From the NCBI GenBank assembly GCA_037439425.1, contig JBBIWA010000020.1, positions 22,773-86,772 of the forward strand: DNA of 64,000 nt. Reading direction: 5' to 3'. Source of the DNA: JBBIWA01 sp037439425 (lineage in GTDB: Bacteria > Acidobacteriota > Blastocatellia > RBC074). Each line of letters opens with the position of its first letter. Within the stretch, counting starts at the first letter, position 1. Shown piece by piece: positions 11,076-22,253 of the stretch. The notes under the pieces are model-generated. The model worked only from the letters and a program-made list of their open reading frames with translations, had not been told where the DNA came from and ran no database searches. The translations under genes were made by a program, and so were the position numbers.

Positions 11076-12272
11076 ATGTCATCGCTGAGCTTATGGGAGA
11101 GTGTGGCGGCTTACCAGGTAATTTCGGAACGAGGGAGCGAGGCTGAGGTAGTTGCTCCAGGCGAGGAGTTTCCACTTGCTCTCTTCCTGGGCGCGAATTA
11201 TTCGGCCTTTCTCTTCACGACGCAGCGATTTATCTTTCTGAAGCAGACACAACCCCTGGCGCGCGCGATGGCCGGACACAGAATCATTAATTTCACCGGC
11301 CGGGCTGCTGACTTCACTCTGGCGGAGATTCTGAGCCAGGCGAAAATCAAAACCGAGTTCCCAATTACGGCGGTGGATTACATTGACGCTGGGCGGATTT
11401 ACCGCGCTGGAGCAGTTAAAGTCTACACTGGCGGCCGCAAATATGAATTGACAGTTGGACAGAAGCAGGCCGAGATTGCGCCGCAGGTTGAAATGGTGCG
11501 GGAGCAATTAGGGATCCCCAAATCGGCTGCTGGGGTGGTGATGAATCGTGAATTGAGGTCGTGGACTCTGTTCAGCTTGCTCACTGGCGCGACCTCGCTG
11601 ATGTTGAGTTTCGTCTTTCCCGGCATGCTGGATCCCATATGGGGTCTGATACTGGTGATGGTCAGCGCGGGCATCCTGTGCTTTGCTGAACCAGCGATGT
11701 TCATCATTCTTGGGGTGGTCATGGTGTGGGCAGCGCTGATGAATCTGCTGGGATTTAGTTCATCGCCACTGCGCAACGATTACTTCCAGATAGCCCCCTT
11801 GTTCCAGCTTTACTGGGCCAAGGTGCTCTTCACCAAGTATCAGAAATACGAGCATCTTTATGAAAGCGGCTCCGCCAACCTCGTCGCTGGGGCGGCAGGA
11901 GGGGGGCTATGGCGAAGGCGGCGTGGCAGGGTGCTGTGCCAGCTCGCCTTTTTGTTACCCAGGCTGGGCCGCTTCTCTGCGAGCCTCGCTGAATGGGCCC
12001 CCATGTCTGTGCTCTCGCTGGTGATTGCTGGCATTGAAGTCTTGCTGCTGCTGAGTCTCTGCGAGGCTTTATTATTACAGTTACCGCAACAGGTGATCGG
12101 GCTGATTTCACACGGGCATATGCATCTAGCAATCATCGGAGTCGCCGTTGGGATTGCGGCTCTGTGTTCACGACGCAGCAGTCGCTGGGCAGCATTGCTG
12201 GGGGTGGCGATCAACACGTTGATGGCAGTAACCATCATTTCGCTGCTGATGACAGGTGTGGTTGGCCGATGA
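11076..12272 (+). CDS. Membrane protein of unknown function with a soluble N-terminal domain
   Basis: I do not recognise this 398-aa protein. Residues 1 to about 150 are soluble and beta-rich, with phrases such as AFLFTTQRFIFLKQ and VYTGGRKYELTVG that recall bacterial PH-like (bPH) domains reporting on or anchoring to membranes; this is only a resemblance. Residues about 165-240 contain two or three hydrophobic helices, and four more follow after a basic loop (about 280-292, rich in Arg). The start has GGGAGCAGG just upstream. It stands between the pyrophosphatase and a response regulator, and neither neighbour suggests a role. Confidence 0.65.
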   Translation: MSSLSLWESVAAYQVISERGSEAEVVAPGEEFPLALFLGANYSAFLFTTQRFIFLKQTQPLARAMAGHRIINFTGRAADFTLAEILSQAKIKTEFPITAVDYIDAGRIYRAGAVKVYTGGRKYELTVGQKQAEIAPQVEMVREQLGIPKSAAGVVMNRELRSWTLFSLLTGATSLMLSFVFPGMLDPIWGLILVMVSAGILCFAEPAMFIILGVVMVWAALMNLLGFSSSPLRNDYFQIAPLFQLYWAKVLFTKYQKYEHLYESGSANLVAGAAGGGLWRRRRGRVLCQLAFLLPRLGRFSASLAEWAPMSVLSLVIAGIEVLLLLSLCEALLLQLPQQVIGLISHGHMHLAIIGVAVGIAALCSRRSSRWAALLGVAINTLMAVTIISLLMTGVVGR

Positions 12273-12443
12273 ACAGATAGATTGCCAGCCGGAGCAGGGC
12301 CAGCTTTAAGCAAGAAGCAAAATGGTCAGCTCGTCAATTCTTGGTTCATCCTCAGTCAACGGATGAACTTTTCCATCTCATTATTCTCTTACCGGCCGGG
12401 TCCCGCCTGAGACAACACTTCTGCAATTAGGAGGAATATTGTT

Positions 12444-13154
12444 GTGCCAGCCGACCGTACTGTGACTATTTTGATGGTTGAAGATGACAGCACAATTCGC
12501 TACCTCGTCGCCGAATACTTTCGCCGAGTAGGCTATGAGGTCATCGAGGCGCCCGATGGCGAAACGGGGTTGCGCAGCGGGCTGGAGAATCGCGCCGATG
12601 TCATCATCCTAGATGTCATGATGCCGAAGATGAACGGCTTTGACGTGTGTAAGCAATTGCGTGAACATAACATCTCAACGCCGATCATTTTCCTGACGCG
12701 CAAGGATGATGAGCGCCATACGGTTGCTGCTCTTGAAGGCGGGGCCGATGACTACTTACCAAAACCATTCAGTCCGCGGGAACTGGAAGCGCGTGTGAAG
12801 AGCGTCATGCGCCGAAGCGTCTCTTGGTTAAGAGACACTGCTGTGCCAGGCAAAATTGTGCGTGGCAATTTGGTGCTGGACCCTGAAGCTTACTCTGTCA
12901 CGGCCAACGGGGAGCCAGTTGACCTGACACCGATTGAGTTCAAAATTCTCGAATTGCTGATGTCACATCCAGGCAAGGCATTCTCGCGCGAGGCATTACT
13001 TGATCAAGTCTGGGGCACTTCTTACGAAGGTTACGAGCGCAACATTGATCCGCACGTGATGCGGTTGCGCGCCAAAATTGAACCTGATCCCTCGCACCCC
13101 ACCTATATCCTGACCGTGTGGGGCGTCGGCTACAAATTTAACGACAAGCTGTAG
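12444..13154 (+). CDS. OmpR/PhoB-family response regulator
   Basis: Two-domain transcription factor, 236 aa. The receiver (residues 8-122) has the acidic pair in MVEDDST (14-15), the phosphorylation site D57 in IILDVMMPKMNG, T85 and the conserved K107 in YLPKPFS. The C-terminal winged helix (about 140-236) has LTPIEFKILELL and RNIDPHVMRLRAKIE, and ends in the typical VWGVGYKF. The start is GTG, preceded by AGGAGGAAT at 12429-12437. No histidine kinase is adjacent, so it is an orphan regulator in this window. Targets are unknown. Confidence 0.93.
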   Translation: MPADRTVTILMVEDDSTIRYLVAEYFRRVGYEVIEAPDGETGLRSGLENRADVIILDVMMPKMNGFDVCKQLREHNISTPIIFLTRKDDERHTVAALEGGADDYLPKPFSPRELEARVKSVMRRSVSWLRDTAVPGKIVRGNLVLDPEAYSVTANGEPVDLTPIEFKILELLMSHPGKAFSREALLDQVWGTSYEGYERNIDPHVMRLRAKIEPDPSHPTYILTVWGVGYKFNDKL

Positions 13155-13189
13155 GAATTAGTCTCGACGCCGCGTGATTTGAGGGCAAA

Positions 13190-13221
13190 AGAAAAAATGG
13201 CGATGCCCATGGCGCATCGCC
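13190..13221 (-). terminator. Intrinsic terminator of the HU gene
   Basis: On the minus strand the hairpin of GGCGATGC (13199-13206 on the plus strand) and GCATCGCC (13214-13221) is followed by a run of six T (plus-strand A-run at 13192-13197). It lies 25 bp beyond the HU stop. Confidence 0.85.
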
Positions 13222-13245
13222 GTTGTGTCGAGAGGTAGATCGGGG

Positions 13246-13545
13246 CTACTTCTTCGGCGGAACAATCGCATCTTTCGCCGCCTTAGCCACGCGGAATTTG
13301 ACCACGGTCTTGGCCGGGATCTTGATCGCTTCGCCGGTCGCTGGATTGCGTCCCATGCGGGCTTTGCGATTGGCCTTGACCAGCTTGCCGATGCCTGGCA
13401 GAGTGAATTGGCCAACCTTCTTGGTCTGAGTGATCGCCACGTTGGCCACTTCATCTAAAAACGCGGCAGCGGTCTTCTTCGAGATCCCAAACTTGTCAGC
13501 GAAATGAGCAGCCAATTGGCTTTTGGTCATTGGTTTTGCTGGCAT
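13246..13545 (-). CDS. HU-family DNA-binding protein
   Basis: Small nucleoid-associated protein, 99 aa, that bends and compacts DNA as a dimer. The start MPAKPMTKSQ at 13545 is chosen because AGGAG lies 7-8 bp upstream; an in-frame ATG 75 bp further out has no such site. The dimerisation helices are MTKSQLAAHFADKFGISKKT and the next helix. The beta-arm region RMGRNPATGEAIKIPAKTV carries the conserved RNPxTG tip with the DNA-intercalating proline. The end is Lys/Pro-rich. It is monocistronic, with its own terminator. It could equally be called IHF-like, but nothing distinguishes a heterodimer partner. Confidence 0.95.
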   Translation of the reverse strand: MPAKPMTKSQLAAHFADKFGISKKTAAAFLDEVANVAITQTKKVGQFTLPGIGKLVKANRKARMGRNPATGEAIKIPAKTVVKFRVAKAAKDAIVPPKK

Positions 13546-14223
13546 AAAACGCTCCTTTTTGAAAGTTGGTTGATTTAACGCTCCACCGCCTTCTGACTTC
13601 CCAGAGCTCTCCGTTCCCACCCCTTACCACGGAGCAGCTCCTGCAGCCGGCGGCAAGTAAACGCTGCTGACAGCAGCAGCCCTGGGTGATTTAGCTAGAC
13701 CCTTTCCTTGAGTTCCCAGTTACCATCTATCACAGGAGAGGAGAAGTCGCCGCCCCGGTCAGCGCAACGATGTCCTCCCCCCTCTGTGGCTTGGTAAAGA
13801 GCAGAATCAAGATAACTGGATCTTGTGCTTGAACGGGCCGGAGTATACCTTAGCTTGTGGCGGAGCGCAAGACGAAAAGAGCCTTATTTTATCGGGTCAT
13901 GCTGTTTTTTTGTCGCAGAAACCGCGCTTTTATCGGGTCTTTGCGCAACAGCCCTGGGAGCTGCCCCTCAGAAGAGCCGCCCTGCCCTCCCATATGACAG
14001 TGAAACCCTTAAAATCCCTCACCGTTGAGTAACCCAACTCGATAGGACCAGGGACGGGATTGCCAAACGCAACTTGTTTAGTTTAGATTTTCTCTTTGCT
14101 GGGGAGAGCCTGAAATGAGTGTTGAAGGCAGCAGTGTTTGATTTTTAGTTAGCTTGGAATGATGATTGTGAGGGAGCAAAACCTGGCTCACCCTCTGATG
14201 GGGCTTATAGGGAGGATACGAAC
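13546..14223. other. Intergenic gap between HU and the LysW-like gene
   Basis: The divergent promoters of HU (minus) and the LysW-like gene (plus) must lie here. The phrase TTTTATCGGGTC occurs at about 13887 and again at about 13929, a short direct repeat that could be an operator or chance. Short open frames around 13823-14032 lack ribosome sites and family resemblance. Confidence 0.35.
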
Positions 14224-14409
14224 GTGCCACTAGCTACTTGTCCAGAATGTGAAGCAGAGATTCACGTAGACGAAGATGTGGATAAGGGCGAAATCATTAC
14301 CTGCTTGGAGTGCGATGCTGAGTTAGAGGTCGTCGGTTTGGACCCAATTGAGTTAGATTTCGCTCTGCCAGATGAAGACGAGTACGATGACTATGAAGAG
14401 GAATATTGA
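14224..14409 (+). CDS. LysW-like zinc-ribbon carrier protein, orphan with altered C-terminus
   Basis: A 61-aa acidic protein that resembles LysW, the amino-group carrier of the alternative lysine/arginine pathway. It has the paired CPEC (residues 6-9) and CLEC (27-30) zinc ribbon, then ELEVVGLDPIEL, nearly identical to the LysW core. The start is GTG with GGAGG at 14211-14215. In LysW the chain ends in EDWGE and the terminal Glu gamma-carboxyl is the attachment point for the substrate. Here it ends DDYEEEY, so the canonical modifiable terminal Glu is missing. None of the partner genes (lysX, lysZ, lysY, lysJ, lysK) is nearby. Either it is a zinc-ribbon paralogue with another role, or the ligase tolerates a different tail. 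The first possibility seems more likely. Confidence 0.75.
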   Translation: MPLATCPECEAEIHVDEDVDKGEIITCLECDAELEVVGLDPIELDFALPDEDEYDDYEEEY

Positions 14410-14961
14410 GAAATGGGGATTGGTCTCGGGCGGCTGGAGGGACGGTGAGATGCGGCTTTAGCAACAAGTCTTAAACTCGCTTTGTGGGCGCAGGGTAGGT
14501 GGTGCGTTTCAAGGGGGGGCATTCTGGGGAGAAGTTTTCTCCTTGCAAAACAGGCGGGGGCTTGTTGTGATCGGTTGATTTTTTTCATCACAACTGGCAT
14601 TTCTCCCATCTCTACCGCCTGCGAAGCAGGCTGGGACGGTTTTTTGTGATCCCCTGGCTCTTTTTTCCGCTACACCCCAGGGAAAGCTGCTCTCGTTCGC
14701 GGCTAGAAACATAAAGCTTAGGCTGGAGCGCCACACCCTGTGAAGAGTGGCCAAAAACTCTGCCGAGGCTGTGAAAGGGGCGATAGTAATTCCTCAATCT
14801 TCCTCGGCTGCCGCTCAGCCAGGCGGGCTAAATTTAGTCCTTCACCACAGTCTGTTGTCTGCTTTGCAGCCTGCCATCCTTGACAACATTTGGGTAATAA
14901 CGAGCCATTTAGGGCAAGGACTAAGATAGTGCTTACAATATCTTCAGATCCAGGGAGAAGT
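14410..14961. other. Intergenic gap with hairpins
   Basis: It contains an inverted repeat of GTTGTGAT and ATCACAAC (about 14564-14594) and a likely terminator (14614-14645, listed separately). No credible coding region; the promoter of the secreted protein gene is not evident. Confidence 0.4.
14614..14645 (+). terminator. Intrinsic terminator downstream of the LysW-like gene
   Basis: GCCTGC (14617-14622) pairs with GCAGGC (14626-14631) around a GAA loop. ACCG and CGGT can extend the stem, and six T follow at 14640-14645. It is about 200 bp beyond the LysW-like stop, so an intermediate untranslated region is transcribed. Confidence 0.6.
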
Positions 14962-15588
14962 ATGAGATCGAACTTGGCTTACATGAGCTTTTGCCTGATA
15001 GTGCTTGCTTTTTGGAGCGCTCCTTCCGGTTACGCACAACAAGGAATAATCAAGGGAAGGGTGAAGGCCGAAGGCGGGAAAGCGCTTGAAGGAGTGAGGG
15101 TACAAGCCGTTAACGTCGCCGACAAGCAAGAAAAGCATCAGACGCAGACTGATGAGAAGGGTGAATTTGAGCTTAACGGCTTAAGGACCGGGGCTTACGT
15201 CCTGACCTTTGAGCAGCCCGGATTCCGCACTTTTGTGACACGGGCAGTGGAAGTGACCAACGGCGAAACGCTCAAGCTCCGTCGTCCCATAGAACTGACG
15301 CGCGAGCGAGAGCCTTACGCACTAGTACGAGGCGCGGTCTTTACCAGCGAAGGTTTCTCCTTGCCCAACGCGACGGTGATTATCGAGCGATTGGATGGTA
15401 GCAAACGTTTCAAAAGCGAGAAGACTTCGGGCGAAGGTGGGATCTTCGCTTTTCGCCTGCCCCCGGACCCAGCCACTTACCGGATTACAGCCAGGGCGCG
15501 CGGCTTTCAGTCCAGCTCTATCGAAGTCGTGGTCGATAGCGGTGATGAGGTGCGACAGGTCGCGCTCTCGCTAGAACGAGAGAAGTAG
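14962..15588 (+). CDS. Secreted protein with two carboxypeptidase-regulatory-like domains
   Basis: This 208-aa exported protein starts at ATG 14962, preceded by AGGGAGAAG. It has a signal peptide (MRSNLAYMSFCLIVLAFWSA, cleavage probably after SGYA). Two beta-sandwich repeats of the CarboxypepD_reg type follow: IKGRVKAEGGKALEGVRV with DEKGEFELNGLRTGAYVLTF, and VRGAVFTSEGFSLPNATVII with GGIFAFRLPPDPATYRITA. Such domains are common in Acidobacteriota cell-surface proteins and usually mediate protein or glycan contacts. There is no catalytic domain. It is probably periplasmic or outer-surface exposed; its partner is unknown. Confidence 0.8.
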   Translation: MRSNLAYMSFCLIVLAFWSAPSGYAQQGIIKGRVKAEGGKALEGVRVQAVNVADKQEKHQTQTDEKGEFELNGLRTGAYVLTFEQPGFRTFVTRAVEVTNGETLKLRRPIELTREREPYALVRGAVFTSEGFSLPNATVIIERLDGSKRFKSEKTSGEGGIFAFRLPPDPATYRITARARGFQSSSIEVVVDSGDEVRQVALSLEREK

Positions 15589-15614
15589 CCCAGGAAGTCA
15601 GGGGAAGTGAAGAA

Positions 15615-15652
15615 CAGGGGGAAGCCAGAGCTGGCCGTCCCCCTGATTTTTT
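15615..15652 (+). terminator. Strong intrinsic terminator after the secreted-protein gene
   Basis: CAGGGGGA (15615-15622) pairs with TCCCCCTG (15638-15645), with an inner GCCAG/CTGGC stem, followed by TTTTTT at 15647-15652. It separates this gene from the convergent rho gene. Confidence 0.9.
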
Positions 15653-16974
15653 CACTGATTCATGGAAGCGAGAAACTCGGCGTTGCTCTTGGTCTTCTCT
15701 AGCCGTTCCAGCACCAGCTCCATTTGTTCCACCGGCGAGAGCGGATTGAGCACCCGGCGTAATACCCAGATGCGATCCAGATCCTTCTTCGGGAGCAGCA
15801 GCTCCTCCTTGCGCGTGCCCGACTTCTGCAAATCGATCGCCGGGAAGATGCGCTTATCCGAGAGCTTGCGGTCCAGATGAATCTCCATATTGCCCGTCCC
15901 TTTGAATTCCTCGAAGATCACATCGTCCATCCGGCTGCCGGTCTCGATCAGCGCCGTCGCTATGATGGTCAGGCTGCCGCCTTCTTCAATGTTGCGCGCT
16001 GCACCGAAGAAACGCTTCGGGCGCTGCAGGGCATTTGAATCTACGCCGCCGGAGAGGATCTTCCCCGAAGGTGGCACCACGGCGTTATGAGCCCGCGCCA
16101 GGCGGGTGATCGAATCGAGCAGGATGACGACATCGCGCTTGTGTTCAACCAGTCGCTTGGCCTTCTCAATCACCATATCGGCCACCTGGACGTGACGTGA
16201 AGCCGGTTCATCGAAGGTCGAAGAAATCACCTCCCCGTTGACCGAGCGCTGCATATCAGTCACCTCTTCCGGGCGCTCATCAATCAACAAGACGATCAGC
16301 GTGACTTCAGGATGATTCTCGGTGATCGAGTTGGCGATGGTTTGCAGCAACATCGTCTTGCCGGTGCGCGGGGGCGCAACGATCAATCCGCGTTGCCCCT
16401 TCCCAATGGGTGTGAAGAGATCGATCACACGGCCCGAGATGTTCTCAGGGGAGACCTCCATCTTCAAATGCTCGTTAGGATAAAGCGGGGTCAGATTGTC
16501 GAAGAAGACTTTGTCGCGCGCCTGATCAGGTGGTTCAAAGTTGATGGCTTCCACCTTGATCAGCGCAAAGTAGCGCTCGCCTTCTTTCGGCGGGCGGATC
16601 TGTCCGGAGATGGTATCGCCAGTTCGCAGGTCGAACTTACGGATCTGCGACGGGCTGACATAAATGTCATCCGGTCCGGGCAGGTAGTTGTATTCTGGAG
16701 CGCGCAGGAAGCCGAATCCGTCGGGGAGCGTTTCAAGGACGCCTTCGGAGAAGATCAGTCCGGACTTCTCGGTTTGCGCCTGGAGGATCTTAAAGATCAG
16801 CTCCTGCTTGCGCATGCCGGTGGCTCCGGGCACATCCAGCTCCTTCGCGATCTGTGTGAGTTTGGAGATATTCATCTCCTTGAGATCAGCGATGTCTAAA
16901 AAATCTTTCTCCGGCCTTTCTGCGACCTCGCCAAACTCTTCCTGTTCTTCGTGATCAATAATTTTCTCTGCCAT
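15652..16974 (-). CDS. rho: Transcription termination factor Rho
   Basis: Hexameric RNA-dependent ATPase that ends transcription at unstructured C-rich sites. The protein is 440 aa. The N-terminal helical Rho_N domain (about 30-70) is followed by the OB-fold primary RNA site with GFGFLRAPEYNYLPGPDDIY (about 87-106). The ATPase core has Walker A VAPPRTGKT (about 199-207), LLIDERPEEVTDM, the Q-loop GGVDSNALQ and the R-loop EEFKGTGNMEIHLDRKL. The first 30 residues are an acidic extension. All catalytic signatures are intact, so it is expected to be functional. An approximately 560-bp region without genes lies upstream; rho leaders are often autoregulated, but no structure here proves that. Confidence 0.97.
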   Translation of the reverse strand: MAEKIIDHEEQEEFGEVAERPEKDFLDIADLKEMNISKLTQIAKELDVPGATGMRKQELIFKILQAQTEKSGLIFSEGVLETLPDGFGFLRAPEYNYLPGPDDIYVSPSQIRKFDLRTGDTISGQIRPPKEGERYFALIKVEAINFEPPDQARDKVFFDNLTPLYPNEHLKMEVSPENISGRVIDLFTPIGKGQRGLIVAPPRTGKTMLLQTIANSITENHPEVTLIVLLIDERPEEVTDMQRSVNGEVISSTFDEPASRHVQVADMVIEKAKRLVEHKRDVVILLDSITRLARAHNAVVPPSGKILSGGVDSNALQRPKRFFGAARNIEEGGSLTIIATALIETGSRMDDVIFEEFKGTGNMEIHLDRKLSDKRIFPAIDLQKSGTRKEELLLPKKDLDRIWVLRRVLNPLSPVEQMELVLERLEKTKSNAEFLASMNQ

Positions 16975-17532
16975 ATAGTTTCACCAGGTCGGTTCCCGTC
17001 CTCGGGCAAGCTGGCTCCTTGATCATTGAGGAGCTAGAGGGCGCCAGACGACGCTTTACCGGCCATAATTTCCACGAAAGGGCTTCGCCTCTTGCAAAGT
17101 ACGATCCCCTTCTGAAATGGTAAGAGGTTAAGGTGGCCCTCTTTAGCGACGGAGCTGCCGTCCAGGAAGGGCCAATGTCTTCTCGCTTCGGGATTGCCTT
17201 GAGAGCTTAGTCTGCTCTCAGAAGCGGCTTTGAGGGAATGTGCCGAAGTGGATAGAACTAGCGAAACATTCTGCCCTACACAGTAGCCCTCTTGGCTGCT
17301 GCTAGCAGCTAAGGCTGCTGGCCCCCTAGCCAACTGTTGCCTTGCTTCCCTCATCGCAAGCCGCCTACTTGAGCGGACGGTAGTTGACTGAATGTTTGAG
17401 TGGGATTGCTCCGTTGTTTGGCCGTCTAAGCTAGACTTCAGAGCGTGCTGCCTGCGCGTGAGCGTCTCTCGCCCGCCCCCTTCCGGGGCCGCCTCTCACC
17501 CGGCCTACCCCGGGCAGCAGAGGCTGGCACTG
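16975..17532. other. Intergenic gap upstream of rho
   Basis: No convincing gene. It includes a 12-bp perfect palindrome GCTGCTAGCAGC (17298-17309) and GC-rich short repeats. It should hold the rho promoter and leader, and the 3' end of the engB transcript. Confidence 0.4.
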
Positions 17533-18174
<642 letters not shown>

Positions 18175-18230
18175 AGGTTTTGGCGATTAGGCGCTAGATG
18201 TGACCGCACCCAGCACCTAATTCTCACCAC

Positions 18231-20693
18231 CTATCCAGTTACCGATCCTTCGGAAGGACTCATTCCTGGCTGCGATTGCTGCCATAATGGTGGGGTGAGC
18301 TCGGGATTCTCTGCCAGTCGGGGTGTCGGCAGTCGTTCGAGCGCAATCTGTAAGACCTCATCCATCTCCTCAACCAGAGTGATTTGTAGTGACTCGAGGA
18401 TCTCCGGCGGAATCTCGCTTAGATCCTTCTCGTTATCCTTGGGAATGACGACTGTAGCTAATCCCGCCCGGTGAGCTGCCAGCAGCTTCTCTTTCAAACC
18501 GCCGATCGGAAGTACCTTGCCACGGAGCGTAATTTCACCCGTCATTGCTACCTCTTTGTGGATCGGGATGCGGGTGAGAGCCGAAGCCATAGCAGTTGCC
18601 ATGGTGATACCTGCCGATGGTCCATCCTTCGGAATCGCACCTTCCGGGACGTGCACGTGCAGATCATAATTTTTGTAAAAGTCGGCTGGAATACCAAGTT
18701 CAGCCGCCCGCGAGCGTACATAGGTAATAGCGGCTTGCGCCGATTCCTGCATCACATCGCCGAGCTTGCCGGTCAGGGTCAATTTCCCGGTGCCTTCTAC
18801 CAGCGTGGCCTCAACCTGCAGCACATCACCGCCGACTTCAGTGACTGCCAGTCCATTGGCTAATCCGATTTCGCTATGTTCTGCTGCCATCTGTGGACGG
18901 AATTTGATCGGCCCCAGAAGTTTCTTAATAGCTGCCCCGTCAGCCACAAAGTGGAAGGGACTAGCTTCTCCTCTAGCCTTCTCCTGCTCTTTCTGTTGCA
19001 CAAGCTGGCGCGCGACCTTACGGCAGATCGAGCCGATTTCGCGTTCTAGATTGCGGACCCCTGCTTCGCGCGTGTAATACTCAATAATGGTTTTGATCCC
19101 TTCATCAGTGAATTCAATATATTCTGGTTTGAGCCCGTTGGCCTGGGCTTGCTTGGTAATGAGGTGGCGCTTGGCGATTTCTAGCTTTTCGTGCTCAGTG
19201 TAGCCGGAGAGCTTGATGATCTCCAGCCGATCTTGCAGCGCCGGAGGAATAGTGTGCAGCACGTTAGCCGTGGCAATGAACATGACCTGAGAGAGATCAT
19301 ACTCGACATCCAGATAGTGATCATGGAAGGTATGGTTCTGTTCTGGATCCAACACTTCGAGCAGTGCTGCTGCCGGATCGCCGCGGAAGTCCGCTCCCAG
19401 TTTGTCCACCTCATCAAGCAGCATCAGCGGGTTGATCGTGCCTGCTTTCTTCATCATTTGAATGATCTGGCCTGGCAGCGCGCCGATATAGGTGCGGCGG
19501 TGGCCGCGGATTTCCGCTTCATCGCGCACGCCACCCAGACTGAGGCGCACAAACTTGCGTCCAGTCGCCTTCGCAATCGAGCGGCCGAGGCTGGTTTTAC
19601 CTACCCCCGGCGGGCCAACAAAGCACAGAATCGAGCCGCGCGGCTTCTCGACCAGTTGGCGCACGGCCAAATATTCGAGGATCCGCTCCTTGATCTTCTC
19701 CAGGCCATAGTGATCGGCTTCCAAAACCTCTTGAGCGTAATTGATGTCGCGGATCTCCTCGCTGCGCTCCTTCCAGGGCACTGCCAGCAGCCAATCGAGA
19801 TAGTTGCGCGACACGGTTGATTCAGCCGACATGGGAGGCATCTGTTCAAGCCGCCGCAACTCGCTGATGGCCTTTTCATAGGCCTCCTTGCTCATACCAG
19901 CTTGCTCGATCTTTTGCCGCAACTCGTCAAATTCAGCTCTCTCATCCTTGCGGCCCAGTTCCTTGTGTATGGCCTTGATCTTTTCATTGAGGTAATACTC
20001 GCGCTGGGCCTTCTCCATCTGTCGCTTGACGCGAGTCTGGATCGTGCGGTCCAGATTGAGCTTGTCAATTTCAATCTCCAGGACCTCGATCATGCGCAGA
20101 ATCCGCTCGTGGGTAGAATAGATCTCTAGCAAGCCTTGTTTATCCTCAATCGAGAGCTTCATGACGTGAGCCAGGGTATCAATCATCTGCCCAGCATCAG
20201 CCGCGCGCAAGGCGGCTTGTAAGGCGTCCGGATTGGGATCTTGTGACAGTTTGAGGTATTGTTCGATGAGAGCCGCGACACGGTTCATCAGCGCTGCCAG
20301 ACGCTTCTGGTTCTCCGCGACGACAGGAGCGCGGCGGAGTGTAGCCAGAAAGTATCCATCCCTTTCCTCAACGCGCACGGCACGAGCACGTTCGCGCCCT
20401 TCAACCAGCACTTTGATAGTTCGCTCATCAGGCTTGCGGAGAGAGTTGGCAATATAGGCGATGGTACCAACCTGGTAGATCTGCTCTGGCGTTGGTTCCT
20501 CAACCGTGGCATCGTGCTGCGTGGCCAGAAAGATGAGGCGATCTGTGCGCAGCGCCTCTTCCAGGGCGTTTACCGAGGAGACACGGCCAATAACAAAAGC
20601 CGCTTTCGTGTAGGGGAAGACAACGACATCGCGAATCGGCACCATCGGGTGTCGCACAACATCGCTCGGCGTAAGATCATGGTATTCTTGCAT
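18231..20693 (-). CDS. lon: ATP-dependent protease La (Lon)
   Basis: Cytosolic AAA+ serine protease that degrades misfolded and regulatory proteins. It is 820 aa, a full-length LonA. The N-terminal substrate-recognition domain (from MVPIRDVVVFPYTKAAF) spans about 15-210, followed by a coiled-coil region, then the AAA+ module with GPPGVGKTSLGRSIA (about 360) and LLLDEVDKLG. The protease domain has the catalytic serine S693 in PKDGPSAGITMATA and lysine K736 in IGGLKEKLL, at the 43-residue spacing of E. coli Lon. The tail beyond about 785 is Pro-rich. It belongs to a minus-strand proteolysis cluster with clpX and clpP. No heat-shock operator is evident upstream. Confidence 0.97.
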   Translation of the reverse strand: MQEYHDLTPSDVVRHPMVPIRDVVVFPYTKAAFVIGRVSSVNALEEALRTDRLIFLATQHDATVEEPTPEQIYQVGTIAYIANSLRKPDERTIKVLVEGRERARAVRVEERDGYFLATLRRAPVVAENQKRLAALMNRVAALIEQYLKLSQDPNPDALQAALRAADAGQMIDTLAHVMKLSIEDKQGLLEIYSTHERILRMIEVLEIEIDKLNLDRTIQTRVKRQMEKAQREYYLNEKIKAIHKELGRKDERAEFDELRQKIEQAGMSKEAYEKAISELRRLEQMPPMSAESTVSRNYLDWLLAVPWKERSEEIRDINYAQEVLEADHYGLEKIKERILEYLAVRQLVEKPRGSILCFVGPPGVGKTSLGRSIAKATGRKFVRLSLGGVRDEAEIRGHRRTYIGALPGQIIQMMKKAGTINPLMLLDEVDKLGADFRGDPAAALLEVLDPEQNHTFHDHYLDVEYDLSQVMFIATANVLHTIPPALQDRLEIIKLSGYTEHEKLEIAKRHLITKQAQANGLKPEYIEFTDEGIKTIIEYYTREAGVRNLEREIGSICRKVARQLVQQKEQEKARGEASPFHFVADGAAIKKLLGPIKFRPQMAAEHSEIGLANGLAVTEVGGDVLQVEATLVEGTGKLTLTGKLGDVMQESAQAAITYVRSRAAELGIPADFYKNYDLHVHVPEGAIPKDGPSAGITMATAMASALTRIPIHKEVAMTGEITLRGKVLPIGGLKEKLLAAHRAGLATVVIPKDNEKDLSEIPPEILESLQITLVEEMDEVLQIALERLPTPRLAENPELTPPLWQQSQPGMSPSEGSVTG

Positions 20694-20870
20694 AGTAGAC
20701 TTACCTTCAGAGTTGGGGTAGAACCAGTTTTCTGAGCCACGAATTTAGAGAGTCAATCCAGTGATCTTTGGAATTCAGCCTGACTTGGGGAGCACCGCTA
20801 TGATCCGCAAACCGCGACTTCGGAGCGGAGGTTGGAAGTCCGTCTCATCCTGTCTGATATTTAAAGCCGC

Positions 20871-22097
<1,227 letters not shown>

Positions 22098-22253
22098 CAC
22101 CTGGCGGCCTCCGCATTAAACATGCTTGCTGAACTACTCTCATTTTGCACCTGAGGGTCAGGGTGCAGATTCAATAATAAACAAGACCCCGTGCAGGCGC
22201 AAGCAAAGAAAACAGATAAACCTAAATTTGGAGAACGAAAGCCATCTGGCTGG

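Noticed and set aside
13823..14032. Two overlapping 67-69-aa frames
   Set aside because: Non-protein-like composition, no ribosome site.
16312..16899. A 195-aa frame antisense to rho
   Set aside because: Shadow of the rho reading frame.
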